From the NCBI RefSeq assembly GCF_001625195.1, contig NW_024467516.1, positions 1 to 16,904 on the forward strand: a stretch of DNA of 16,904 bases, read 5' to 3'. This document shows positions 6,808 to 16,800 of this stretch, in pieces. Position 1 is the stretch's first letter. Each line of letters starts with the position of its first letter. Under the pieces are notes generated by a model. The model saw only the letters and a program-made list of their open reading frames with translations, was not told the origin of the DNA and made no database searches. Position numbers and translations under genes: made by a program. This stretch comes from Drechmeria coniospora. Lineage: Eukaryota; Ascomycota; Sordariomycetes; Hypocreales; Ophiocordycipitaceae.

Positions 6808-7742
6808 TCTTAAAATGAAAAGGGGAAATACCTCTTGGAATAAAGGGGTAAAATAGGAAGGGTGCGCAGTGGAAGTTCAGTTGCACGGACTATCCAAAAT
6901 GGATATCAATCGATACTGTTAGTAACAGCAGGAAGTGCACCAGTTAGTAACTGGGCAGGGAATACAGATTTGAACAAGTTAAATAGTAGTGCCAAGGGAC
7001 AATTCAGAAAAGAAAGACTGTTGTATTTCTTGTGCTTGCTTGCGCGCGTGCGTGTGTTCAGCGTACGTCTTGTGTATGTGTTGTACCTAACTATCTAAGA
7101 GTGTAGGAAAGGGAGGACCATTTTATACCTGAGAGGTAGTACCTCAATTAGTGCAATGTGTACGTGTTGGAATTCTGTCTGATTCCATACAATGCATCTC
7201 CGAACAATCTGCTTGCATTCAATGCAGCTCCAAATACTCTGGTTGAGTCATACTGCAAGTTGGTTGCAACTAGCAGGGTTGATTAGTATTAGGGTTCGGT
7301 CGCGACAGTACAGCAGCAGTACTGCAGTAGTCGAGTGGGCCAGTAGTAGTACTGCTGGCAAGCAACTGCTAGTTGCAGTTGGGTGGGTCCTTCCGCGCAA
7401 CAGTAGTACTGTTGGCGGGTAACTACTAGTAGTAGTTGGGAGCGCGTCAATTGACGGCCCGATCAATGATCTTGCTTGGTTGACCAAGTACCACTTTGCA
7501 CGTGACGTGCGACAGTAGTAAATTGGCTGGGCAGTAGTACTGCCATCAATTGTACCAAGTCGGAGCGAGGAGAATTTGCATAGCAAGTGCAATTCGTCAA
7601 CTCGATATACTACCTGTACGTGCAGTACAGTGGTAGTATATGGGCAAACAGTAGTACTGCTGCCCGGTGTTGCAAATGGCAATACATAGGATAGTATCCT
7701 ATTTGGGTAGTCTTACTAGTATAAATACCAGTAATTTTAACA
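6808..7742 (-). repeat. Copia 5' LTR (right copy, promoter LTR)
   Basis: The transcription-driving LTR of the element. It carries the mutated TpA state at 10 of the 12 positions that differ from the left copy, six as C-to-T and four as G-to-A on the plus strand. Taking the TATA box at 7120-7127 as marking the promoter, U3 is about 620-650 bp and R-U5 about 280 bp. Its outer end (7742) is the point where base composition flips to RIP-saturated DNA. Confidence 0.95.
7120..7127 (-). promoter_or_regulatory. Probable TATA box of the copia promoter
   Basis: TATAAAAT on the minus strand, about 615 bp into the 5' LTR and about 310 bp before its inner end. Transcription would start roughly 30 bp downstream, near 7090. 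It is conserved in both LTRs. The assignment rests on the motif and position only. Confidence 0.5.
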
Positions 7743-7764
7743 CTAAGTACTAAGCCTAGTAAAA

Positions 7765-10700
7765 TAGAGGGATACCTACCTACCTACCTAAAGGAGTTTA
7801 CTAACTTATTTAATAAGGCGTAGGCCTCTAGCCTTCCCTTATACTAAGGACTAAGGGACTACTATATTAAGCTATAAACTAAGCCCAATAGGGAACCCCT
7901 AGAGCTACTATAAGGACTATTATATAATATACTATAGGACTAGTTATTAAAGGTATAATAATAGATTACTAAATTATTAGATAAAGGGTAAATATATACT
8001 AGCTCCTTAGTAGTAATAGTATTAATCCTCCTAACTAAAAAACTAAGGGAAGAGTAGTACTTTTATATAGATTACTATATACTAAATAAGATTATAATAT
8101 AGGATAGATATCCCCTACTACTAATAAAGGAAACGTTATACTCCCTATTAGGATCCCGCTAGTTTATAAAACTTAACGTATAAGCAGCCTTCTATAAAAT
8201 CTATATTGTACCTAACAGTAAGTACCTTATAGTATTTTATACCTACTTTAGCTTATTTAAATAGCTAGTCTACCTATTTAGACTTATAGGTACTCCTATA
8301 ATATTTTAGTATTATATTAATAGGGTACTTAGAACTAATTTAGGTAACTTTATAATAGCCTTTCTGGATAATATCTTAGTATATATAAGCGGCTCTAAGG
8401 CGGACTATATTCGGAAGGTAAAAGGAGTACTTTAATACCTACGTAAAGTAGGTCTATACTTAGACCTAAATAAGTATACCTTTGCAGTTAAGGAAGTTAA
8501 GTATTTAGGCTATATTGTTTAGGTAGGAGTAAAAATCCAGACTAACCTAGTAAAAATAGCTACTATCTATAACTAAAAGGTACTAAGGACTATCTAAGGA
8601 GTATATAGTTTCCTAGGGTTTACTAACTTCTACTAGGAATTTATTCCTTAGTTTATAGAATTAATAGTACCCCTATTCTAGCTTACTTATAAGGGGTAGC
8701 CGTTCCGCTAAACTACTAATAAGGATAATGTATTTAAAGAACTAAAGTAACTATTTATATTATACCTAATCCTAGTATATTAAGATATAGAGAGACTAAT
8801 ATTTATAGAGGTAGATTATTTTAGTATAGCTTTAGGAGGATACCTATTATAGGTAAATAAAAAAGGTATCCTATACTTAGTTATATACTATTTAGTAAAA
8901 TTAATAGCTATAGAGTATAATTATATAATTTATAATAAGAAGCTCTTAGCAGTAGTATACTACCTTAAGGTATAGTAAGCAAACCTATAAGGGGTATCCG
9001 TACTATTTATAGTCCTAACTAACTATAAGAACCTAAAATACTTTACCTAACTATAGGAAATCTTAGAGTACTAAGTATAGTAAGCTAAAAAGCTCTTATA
9101 GTTTAACTTTTACTTATAGTATAGGCCTAGATCTTAAGCGCAACGGCTAGATATACTATTATATAGGCAGTAGGACGTAGAGTACTAACCTTAACCTATA
9201 TAAGTATTACAACCTATATTAATTAGCAGTTTTGGAAGTTTACTAAGTACCTATAGTATACCTATAGAGTAACCGCCTAGCAACCTACTACTAAGATTAT
9301 AGCTATTCTATAATACTAGCTTACAGGAGCTATAGGACTAAGTAGTTATTAAGGACTAAATATATATAGTATACCTAAATACTATACGTTACGGAAACTA
9401 TAAGTTCCTAGATAAAGTAAATATATAAAAATAGGTAGCTAATTGTACTATTAATATATATAGTACGCTATAGTTCTAAGGGCGCCTATAGCTACTATTA
9501 TAGGAACTACTAACTATATATATTATTTACTAAGTCTATAACTCCCCTATCTTAGGGTACCTAGGACGGAATACTATATTTATAGTACTAAAGAGGAATT
9601 ACTACTAGGATTATATATTAGTAGTAGTAGGGTAATTTATATAAAACTACTACTACTACTATAGCTATAAGAATAGGTAGTACCGCTAGGGCCTACTATA
9701 GTAAATAGAGCTACTAAATAAATATTAAAAATAGATCTCTATAGACTTTATAATAAAGCTACCTATACAAAATAAATAAGTACTATAATATATAATAGTA
9801 CTTATAGATAGACTATTTAAGTATATATAGCTAAAAGCTATAATATCTATAACAGTAGAAGTATATACCGAATAGTTTAAGGAGTACTAGTAGTATTTCC
9901 GTAGGTTTCCGGAATATATTATATCTAACTAAGGATTAGACTAAGTTAGCTAGTTCTAGGCAATATTATACTATATTATTAGGATTAAATAGTAGCTATC
10001 TATAGTATATTACCTATAGTTAGATAGGGGTATAAAATAAGTAAACTAAAAAGTTTAAGTAATCCTATACCTTTATAGTATTTAACTAATTTAACTAACC
10101 GAACTATCTAGCGGTATACTAACTAGTACTAAATAGTAAGGACTCCTCTATTACTAGTATAAGCCTAAATAGTCTCTTATTAGGATATAAAGTTAACGTA
10201 ATGCAATAGGTAAAAGCTCCTACCCTAAGTATAACTATAGGTAAAGGGTAAGTAGTAGTATTTATATAGTACCTATATAAAGGTACTAAACTAGCCTAAA
10301 TAGTAATTATATTTATATAGTAATACTTAGAGGAGGAATTAAACTCCTACTAGTACCTAATAGAGTATTTTTAAGTAGGGGATAAGGTATAACTAAGTCT
10401 ATACTATATAAAGTCTTTATACCTATTTAAAAAGCTAAACTAAGTAATAGCTAAGTATATAGTTATAGCCGTACTAATCCCCCTAATTATTATACTAAAT
10501 ATCCCCTAAGGTATATACCCTACCTTTTACGTAAACCTAATAGAGTAAGCTATAACGGATCTACTACCTAGTTAAGCCTTAATAAATATAAAGCTAAAGC
10601 TACTCTTAGTAAATGATAAGAATAGTATACTATAGGAAGAGTATATTATAGAGGAAATCTTAACCGTAAAGAATACAAGAGGGTAAGGTAAGTACTATAA

Positions 10701-10790
10701 CGTTCTAGTTAAATAAGCTAAATATAACTAACCTATATAGGAACTACTAGAAAATCTATAGGAAACTAAAGTACTAATAGACTATAAGCA
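7765..10790 (+). pseudogene. Chromovirus 1 pol: RT, RNase H, integrase, chromodomain
   Basis: There is no long open frame, but one plus-strand reading is recognisable through scattered TAA/TAG codons (CAA, CAG and TGG decayed). RT: INRVLRTNLGNF, then AFLDNILVY with the catalytic site at 8361-8372 read as FLDN (second Asp GAT now AAT), then YLGYIV. RNase H is near 8790-9060 (ALGGYLL, YNKKLLAVVY). The integrase zinc region lies near 9360-9620 (SPILGYLGR). The core follows at about 9790-10060 (VDRLFKYIQLKAITS, EYIISN.G, then D.GTE). A chromodomain ends the frame. Every visible change fits C-to-T in CpA context on one strand or the other, so this is a dead copy. Confidence 0.85.
10636..10770 (+). 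other. Degraded chromodomain at the end of chromovirus 1 integrase
   Basis: The plus-strand reading contains EEYIIEEILTVKNTRG followed by YYNVLVKWAKYN and, past a stop, PTWELLENL. This is the chromodomain pattern: Y/V-E-I-L, then LVKW-GY-TWE-ENL. In chromoviruses this domain binds methylated histone H3 (H3K9) and steers insertion into heterochromatin. It follows the integrase C-terminal PTFYVNLIE motif near 10525-10550, as expected. Confidence 0.82.
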
Positions 10791-11025
10791 AAAATAAGGT
10801 AGTATACTTACTTATAATAAACTAGTCTCCTTATAACAATAGTATTAGTATAGCTTATATTTAATTAGTCCAAAAGGGGTATAAATAACTTTTCTATTTT
10901 AAACCGGAATATCTTAAAACAAAGGACTTAAGTCGGCCCTAAAGAATTCCTAGCCCTAATTAGGGCGCTATAAGTAAGATAAAGTTTTAGTACCGTAATG
11001 CATAAGCATTAGGCCCTTAACGGCC
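10791..11025 (+). other. Post-pol 3' region of chromovirus 1
   Basis: About 235 bp between the end of the chromodomain and the polypurine tract. It is RIP-degraded and non-coding. A few CpA and TpG survive around 11000-11010 (ATGCATAAGCAT, a near-palindrome). I recognise nothing else. Confidence 0.4.
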
Positions 11026-11034
11026 GGGGGGAGG
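11026..11034 (+). promoter_or_regulatory. Probable polypurine tract of chromovirus 1
   Basis: GGGGGGAGG is the only long G-rich purine run downstream of the pol remnant. It is followed at once by TAGTAACTTACTTAAG, a plausible RIP-altered LTR start. Position and composition both fit. Confidence 0.55.
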
Positions 11035-12280
11035 TAGTAACTTACTTAAGTTATCCTTAACTAAGGACAAAAAGTAAAGGGATAGAGCTAGCGCTAGAAG
11101 GCCGTTTATAAATAAAATACAATAGGTACAATTTCTACTAAGGGTAGTAAAGGGTAAGGTAATAGTAAGATAAAATAGGCTAAAGCAGTTAGTAATAGTA
11201 TAATAGGGGGAGAAGGAGGACTATAGTCCCTAATAGGAGGGGTAAAGCAAATAAGGCGCATCCGCCTTATAGGTATAGTAAGTAGTAACTAGCTCCTTAT
11301 AGATTGCAGCTATAAGGCCTAACTACTATTATTATACTAGCTTAAAGCTATTAAGCCGGGCGTCCTATGCACCCTAATAGTTACGCAGGCCTTATATAGT
11401 ACTAGCAAAACCGTATACTAGTATCTATAGCTACTACTACTATATACTACTACTATATAATAGCATTAGGGCCTATAAGGCTAGTACTAGGGCACTTATA
11501 GGATTACCGGAAGTTAAGGGTAGTACTATAATAGTAGTACTATAGGTAGTACTACTAGTAGGGGTAAGAGGAGTAATAGGGACAATATTAGTAAGAGTTA
11601 TCCTAATAGTATTATAGAGCTTATACTAAGTATTACTAAGCTAGTAAAATAGGGTAGAAAGGCAAATATAACAGCCAGGCAATTTAGCTATCTTAGTACA
11701 GGCAGCCGAAATAATATAATTACCTTTAGCGGCAGTAAGAATAAGCTTACAAATAATATAGTAAAGGTATAAATATAGTATTAATAGGTATAGAATCTAT
11801 TTATACCTATATTAAGCCAAAGCGTAAGTAGTATAGCTATTACTACTACTATATTTACAGTAGGTAGTACTAATACGGACTAAATATTTAATATAGGGTA
11901 AGTATATTTAAGCCTTAGCAGTAGGGACGTTATACTCCTTATCTAAGGAGTTTCCTTAAATAGTAAAGCCGCCTATCGACCAAATAGTTAACGCCTTATC
12001 CAAAGTATAACTATAACTAAGGCTATTATTATTATTAAGAGGGGGAGGAGGAGTATTAATAGCAGTAAATATAGTAGTATAGTAATAGAAAAGTAAGTAA
12101 TTAACTAATATAAATAGTTAGTAATAAGCAGTAGTAGGAACCCTAGTATAATACGTATAGTAAGGAAGGCAAAAGAGTAAAAGGAAGTAAGAAATTATAA
12201 TAATAGTATTAAAGGAAGTAGTAATTATAAAGGAAGAAAGAGGAAATATACAACTTACTTATAATAAATATATAAAAATA
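11035..12280. other. RIP-degraded unassigned interval, probably starting with a 3' LTR
   Basis: It begins with a probable chromovirus 1 3' LTR from 11035, with TATAAATA at 11107-11114. No second LTR copy is in the window to define the end. The rest is rich in TAG, CTA and AGTA runs. A plus-strand frame through about 11700-12270 has several stop-poor stretches of Ser/Ile/Asn/Lys-rich sequence, but no family motif and a composition expected of such DNA. I assign no gene. Confidence 0.45.
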
Positions 12281-12430
12281 TAAAGGGGCAATATAATAGG
12301 GCTGTAATAAAACCTTAGCTATAGAAGTATTAATATATATACTTAGTAACTACCTATAAACAAAACAAAAGCAACTACCTATAAATAGAATAAAGAGGTA
12401 ATATAATAGGGCTATAATAGAACCTTAGCT
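12281..12430 (+). repeat. Pair of 40-bp direct repeats 110 bp apart
   Basis: Positions 12281-12320 and 12391-12430 match at 36 of 40 bases, all four differences being transitions. Each copy contains AATATAATAGGGCT followed by a TGTAATA or TATAATA start and ACCTTAGCT. Between them, AACTACCTATAAA occurs twice (12349 and 12373). The second copy may mark the start of the downstream LTR; the first could be a duplicated or truncated LTR end. Confidence 0.75.
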
Positions 12431-12440
12431 GTAAGGCTAG

Positions 12441-12498
12441 GCGTACGGGTAAAGCCCAAGTAGACAGGGGCGTACGGGTAAAGCCCGAGTAGATAGGA
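12441..12498 (+). repeat. 29-bp tandem duplication within the putative LTR
   Basis: Two adjacent 29-bp units (12441 and 12470), both beginning GCGTACGGGTAAAGCCC, differ by A/G and C/T transitions. They lie just upstream of the TATA box, where duplicated enhancer elements of LTRs are usually found. That role is inferred from position. Confidence 0.8.
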
Positions 12499-12527
12499 AG
12501 GTAGGATAGCTTAGGGTACGCCCTAGC

Positions 12528-12535
12528 TATAAAAG
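12528..12535 (+). promoter_or_regulatory. TATA box of the gypsy 2 LTR
   Basis: TATAAAAG on the plus strand, about 30 bp downstream of the 29-bp repeats and about 135 bp before the presumed LTR end. It is a consensus-like TATA box in the orientation of the downstream gag-pol remnant. Confidence 0.45.
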
Positions 12536-12719
12536 GAACGTAAGCCCGAAAAACTCGAGAAGGGCTAAGCTTTAGTCTTAAATACTACTTAATTTCTAAA
12601 AGAAGGCTTACTTACTTACCTAACTATCGTTAACCGATCTGTGCGTTATAATTCTAAAGCTTTTATTATAGTTACTTAAGTAAGATAGTGCCTACTATAT
12701 ACAGTATAAGAGAGATACT

Positions 12720-13810
12720 ATACCTCCTACTAGGGGGTAAGATAAATATAATACTAAAAGTATCCTCCGTACTAAGTATACTAAGTTCCCTTAAAATAAT
12801 ACTAAGGAGTACCTAAAGGGAACCCTTTATTCTAGAAACGCTAGCTATAGTATAAGAACAGCTAGCTTAGCTATAAGAGTTAAAGAGGCTAAAGGAAAAG
12901 GAAAAAGAATTTATACTTACCTAGGGATAGGTACTAGCTATTAATTAGAGAAGGTAGAGAAATAAACCTAAAGAGAGTTAGATACCTCCTTAGAGAGCGG
13001 CTGGAAAGTTAAGGCAAAAAACATACTAGAACTTAGGTAACCTATAACTTTGCAAAAAAGGTAAGAGTAGCTTCTTAACCTAAACTATACCTTTAATAGA
13101 GTAAGGCGGAAGTTTAAGAAGGACTACTAGAAAATCCTACTAGCCCTTAACTATATATAGGCCTAGGGCCAAGTACGCTAGGAAAGGTACCTAAACGAAC
13201 TACCGAAAGACTAACGAACTATAGCCAAAAACGATTAGGATTATTTCTAAGAATAAACGCTTACCCTACTAAGAGATTCGGTTAACTATTAAGCCTACTT
13301 AATAGTATAACGATAAAAAGCAATACAATAAGAAGGCTAATCCCTAATAGAGTTTAGTATTTACCTAGACTTAATCGAAAACTACTTCGGTAGAGTACTA
13401 AAGCCTAACTAGGCCTTCTCCTACTTTAGTAAGTTACTACTAAAGTTATAAAGCTAAATTAATCTATATAAGAATATTAAAGGGTATATATAGGAAGAGA
13501 TAGTCCAATTAGCCTAATAACTTTAGGATTCTACCGAAAACTAACTAAAAAGGAGAACTAATATAAGAAAAAGGGAGAACCTAAAATTATTAAAGGAAAG
13601 TTACTAGGGAAATAAAGTATACTAACCCTAGTATAATAGTAGGGAATCCTTTTAAAAATCTATAAACCTAGGCTTAGAAAGGGCCTATAGTAATAAAGGC
13701 CTACTACTACTAAGGTAGAGTAGGAATACTACTATTTTAACTACTAAAAGGAAGGCTACTAAGTAAGAGAATGCCTAAAACCCTAGAAATAGGGAAACTT
13801 TTAATAACTA
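12720..13810 (+). pseudogene. Gypsy 2 gag with degraded CCHC zinc knuckle
   Basis: Gag-like text is readable between many TAA/TAG codons, for example SLIEFSIYLDLIENYFGRV near 13345-13395 and AFSYFSKLLLKL after it. At 13733-13774 a knuckle can be read as C-x2-C-x4-H-x4-C if TAT/TAC are taken as RIP products of Cys and His codons; its last Cys (TGC, 13772-13774) survives, followed by Leu-Lys. No start ATG is identifiable. Capsid and nucleocapsid functions are lost. Confidence 0.7.
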
Positions 13811-16800
13811 AGGTAGCTACCCTGTACTTTAGTTAGTAACGCGGAATATAGGGCATAACCCTAGTTTATAGCTAATATAATAATTTTAGGACGAACTACC
13901 CAAAAGGTTAAAACGGGACTAAATAGCTATACTAGTATAGACCTTATTGAATATACAAACAGTAAGGTAGTATAGACTTCGCTAAGTCTTAATAAACAAA
14001 AGCAGCCTCTAGGCTATAGGGGGTCTTTAAGTTACTAGTTACAGAATATAGGAAGTACCTATACGTATAATAAATAGTAGAAGGGGAGAAAGGGAGTTTA
14101 CCTACTACTATATTAAAGTTAATATAGGACTAACTCATAGACCGGATACGGGTTATACTAGGGATACTAATATTAGCCGACCTAAGGATCTACCTAGACC
14201 CTATAGGAGCGCGTTAGTAGTTCTAGTAGGACTAGTTAAAAGTATAGCTACTAATACCCGAAAAGTTTTAAGTTAAATATAGGAATAAGGCAAAGATCTT
14301 TATAGTAATAGGAACAAAAAGTAGTCCTATTAAGCTACTAGGGAGCTATTAGGAATAGCCCTAAGGGATCCTATAGGAACTAAAAAAAGTTTAAGGATAT
14401 TCTAAATATAAATAGCGCAAGATCCTACTAGTATATAAATAAATAGATTATATAATCGACCTCTAACTAAATACATTACTACTATATAGACTAATCTACT
14501 TACTCTCTTAAATAAAGCTAAAGGAGCTTAAAGAATACCTAAACGAGAATCTATAAGCTAATAGGATCCGCCCTTTAAAGTTACCTATAGAATTACCTAT
14601 TCTATTTGTATTAAAAAAGAACGGTATACTTTAATTATATATAGATTACTAAGGACTTAATAAGGTCTTAGTAAAGAATTAATACGCCCTCCTACTAATA
14701 TTTAAAATTATAAATTAATACTAAGGACCTATAGTATTCTTTAAAATTAATATTAAGGATGCTTACTATTAAATCTAGATTAAGAAGGGCAATAAATAGA
14801 AAATAGTATTTAGAATATACTATAGGTATTTTAAATACTTAGTAATACCGTTCGGGCTAACTAATATACCGGCTACCTTTTAATACTATATCTACTAAGT
14901 ACTCTAAGGGTATATAGATATAATCTATATTATATACCTAGATAATATCCTAATCTTCTTAAAAAATTACTAGGAATATACTAAATATCTTAAGGAAATC
15001 CTAATACAGTTACAGTTAGCTAAGTTATATATAAATCCAGATAAGTATAGATTTTACTAAGAATTAGTTAAATTCCTAGGATTTATCCTATCTAAAGATA
15101 GAATAGTAATAGACCTAACTAAGGTATAGGCTATAACCTAATAGGAAGAGCCTACCTTATTCTATAATATCTAAGTATTTCTTAGGTTCTATAACTTCTA
15201 CAAAAGATTTATTAAGAACTATTTAGGAATTATAGTACCCCTATATATACTCCTTAAAGGAAGTAAGAATAAAAAAAAGCTAAGAAAAGTCTACTTAAAT
15301 AAAAAGGAACTAGTAGCCTTCTAAGAGCTAAAAGATATATTCGGAAAGGCTCCGCTATTATACTATTTTAACCTAATAAGACCTATTAAAATTAAAATAA
15401 ATATATTAAGTTTTATAATAGTAGGTATCCTATCCTAACTAAATAACTAAGGGCATTAGTACCTAGTAGTATTTTAGTTAAGGAAATTCTCGGATATAGA
15501 ACGGAACTATAGGATACCGGACTATAAAATATTTACTATTATTAAGTCGTTTAGATACTAGCAATAATATACAAAGGGGGTAATAATTCTAGTAAAGGTA
15601 TTATTAAATTACTATAACCTATAGAGTTTTATAAATAGGCTAAGGTTAATTAAGCACTAAGTACACTAGTATATAAACCTAGCGGCTTTCGATTTCGTTA
15701 TTAAATACAGAACAAGGAAATCTAACCTAGTAAATAGGCCCTTAAGAAGAACTACCTATAAGGGCGAGACCCTAAGTAATACCTACCTACTAGTACTGCT
15801 ATAAAAGCGGCTTATAGGTATAGTAGGGGAAATATATATATATATAGGAGTATAGTAAGATACCTTTATAGAATAATAAGTCCTAAGCTCTAAGTAGGAA
15901 TAAGGGTAACAAGACGTCCTTATAAGCCGAAGAAGGCCGACCTTATTAAGGTAAAGGTAAACCTAAAGAGGTACTAAACCCCTCCTAAATAGCCCAATAG
16001 GCTAGGGAATAGGCTAGTTATAAATAGCCTATTACCTAATAGTCCGCTAAGGAGAACCTAAAGGAAGGAATAGTATATAATACTACCCCTAAGTTACTAA
16101 AGAACTACCTTTATAAGATTTAGAGCAAAGACCTAAAGACAAAAAGGCTATAAGGTATAAAGATTTATAGCTAAAATAGTATACCTAATAAGGACTAGTC
16201 GGTAAATATAAGAGGGATACTATATTTCTAAAAACGCATTTATATCCTAAATAAGGCTACAGTATACTAGGAGCTTCTATAGCTATACTATAATAATCCT
16301 CTTATAGACTACTTTAAAGTCGAAAGGATAATATAATTACTATAGAGAGTAGTTTATTAAAAGGCTTATTAGTAAATATAAAACGCTAGATATAAATATA
16401 CCTAGTCTACTAAGGGGTATCCTTAAGGAGGTATTACCCTTATAGAGAGTTACAGTTACTACTAATTCCTAATAGACCCTAGGCTAAAGTAATAATAAAC
16501 TTTATTATAGGACTACCTACTACTTAATTTAAGGGGAAGGAGGTAAATACAATTTTAGTAATAGTAAACAGAATAACTAAGTATTCTATATTCCTCCTAT
16601 ACTAAACTATAGTTAATATAGCTAAGCTAGTATAGCTATTCTATTACAAAATAAAGCTCTATTTTAGTATACCTAAGGGAGTAGTAAGTAATAGAGGGCT
16701 AATATTTATAAGCTAATTCTAGTTAGAACTATACTACTACTCCTAAATAACTAAAAGGCTATTAATAGTATTTTACCTATAAACCGATAGGTAGACCAAA

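Larger units (their letters stand above)
276..7742 (-). mobile_element. Ty1/copia (Pseudoviridae-type) LTR retrotransposon, near complete, lightly RIP-mutated
   Basis: A 7,467-bp element read on the minus strand. It has two 935-bp LTRs without any length difference, a primer-binding site beside the 5' LTR, a polypurine tract beside the 3' LTR, and the copia gene order gag, protease, integrase, RT, RNase H. Integrase before RT is the defining copia arrangement and excludes gypsy. The LTR termini on the plus strand are TCTTAAAATG and AATTTTAACA, a near-perfect inverted repeat. The polyprotein frame is broken by TAA codons at 5793-5795 and 5703-5705 and by a one-base deletion near 3140. The five bases outside each end (ACTGG on the left, CTAAG on the right) do not match, so no target-site duplication is visible. 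It sits directly against RIP-saturated gypsy DNA on the right. Confidence 0.95.
7743..11100 (+). mobile_element. Ty3/gypsy chromovirus remnant 1, RIP-saturated, lacking its 5' part
   Basis: Plus-strand remnants of RT, RNase H, integrase and chromodomain are followed by a polypurine tract and the start of an LTR. The order RT, RNase H, integrase, chromodomain identifies a chromovirus. Gag, protease and the 5' LTR are absent: the recognisable part begins within about 30 bp of the copia LTR, and the left flank at 1-275 shows no matching gypsy sequence. The right limit is unclear because the 3' LTR end could not be placed. Confidence 0.8.
12391..12670 (+). repeat. Probable 5' LTR of gypsy element 2 (boundaries approximate)
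   Basis: Evidence is indirect because the partner LTR is outside the window. TATAATAG at 12413 and TATTATA at 12664-12670 can be read as a RIP-altered TGTAATA/TATTACA inverted terminal pair. Inside are a TATA box (12528-12535) and a 29-bp tandem repeat, and a gag remnant starts shortly after. The true start could be as early as about 12281. Confidence 0.45.

Noticed and set aside
271..7747. ACTGG/ACTAA as a RIP-altered target duplication
   Set aside because: It would require ending the right LTR inside its terminal CA. The inner LTR edge fixed by the polypurine tract places the end at the A, leaving CTAAG.
11700..12270. Ser/Ile/Asn/Lys-rich plus-strand frame as a decayed gene
   Set aside because: Stops remain frequent, no motif is visible, and the composition is what TA-rich RIP DNA gives by chance. 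It also runs into the 40-bp repeat.
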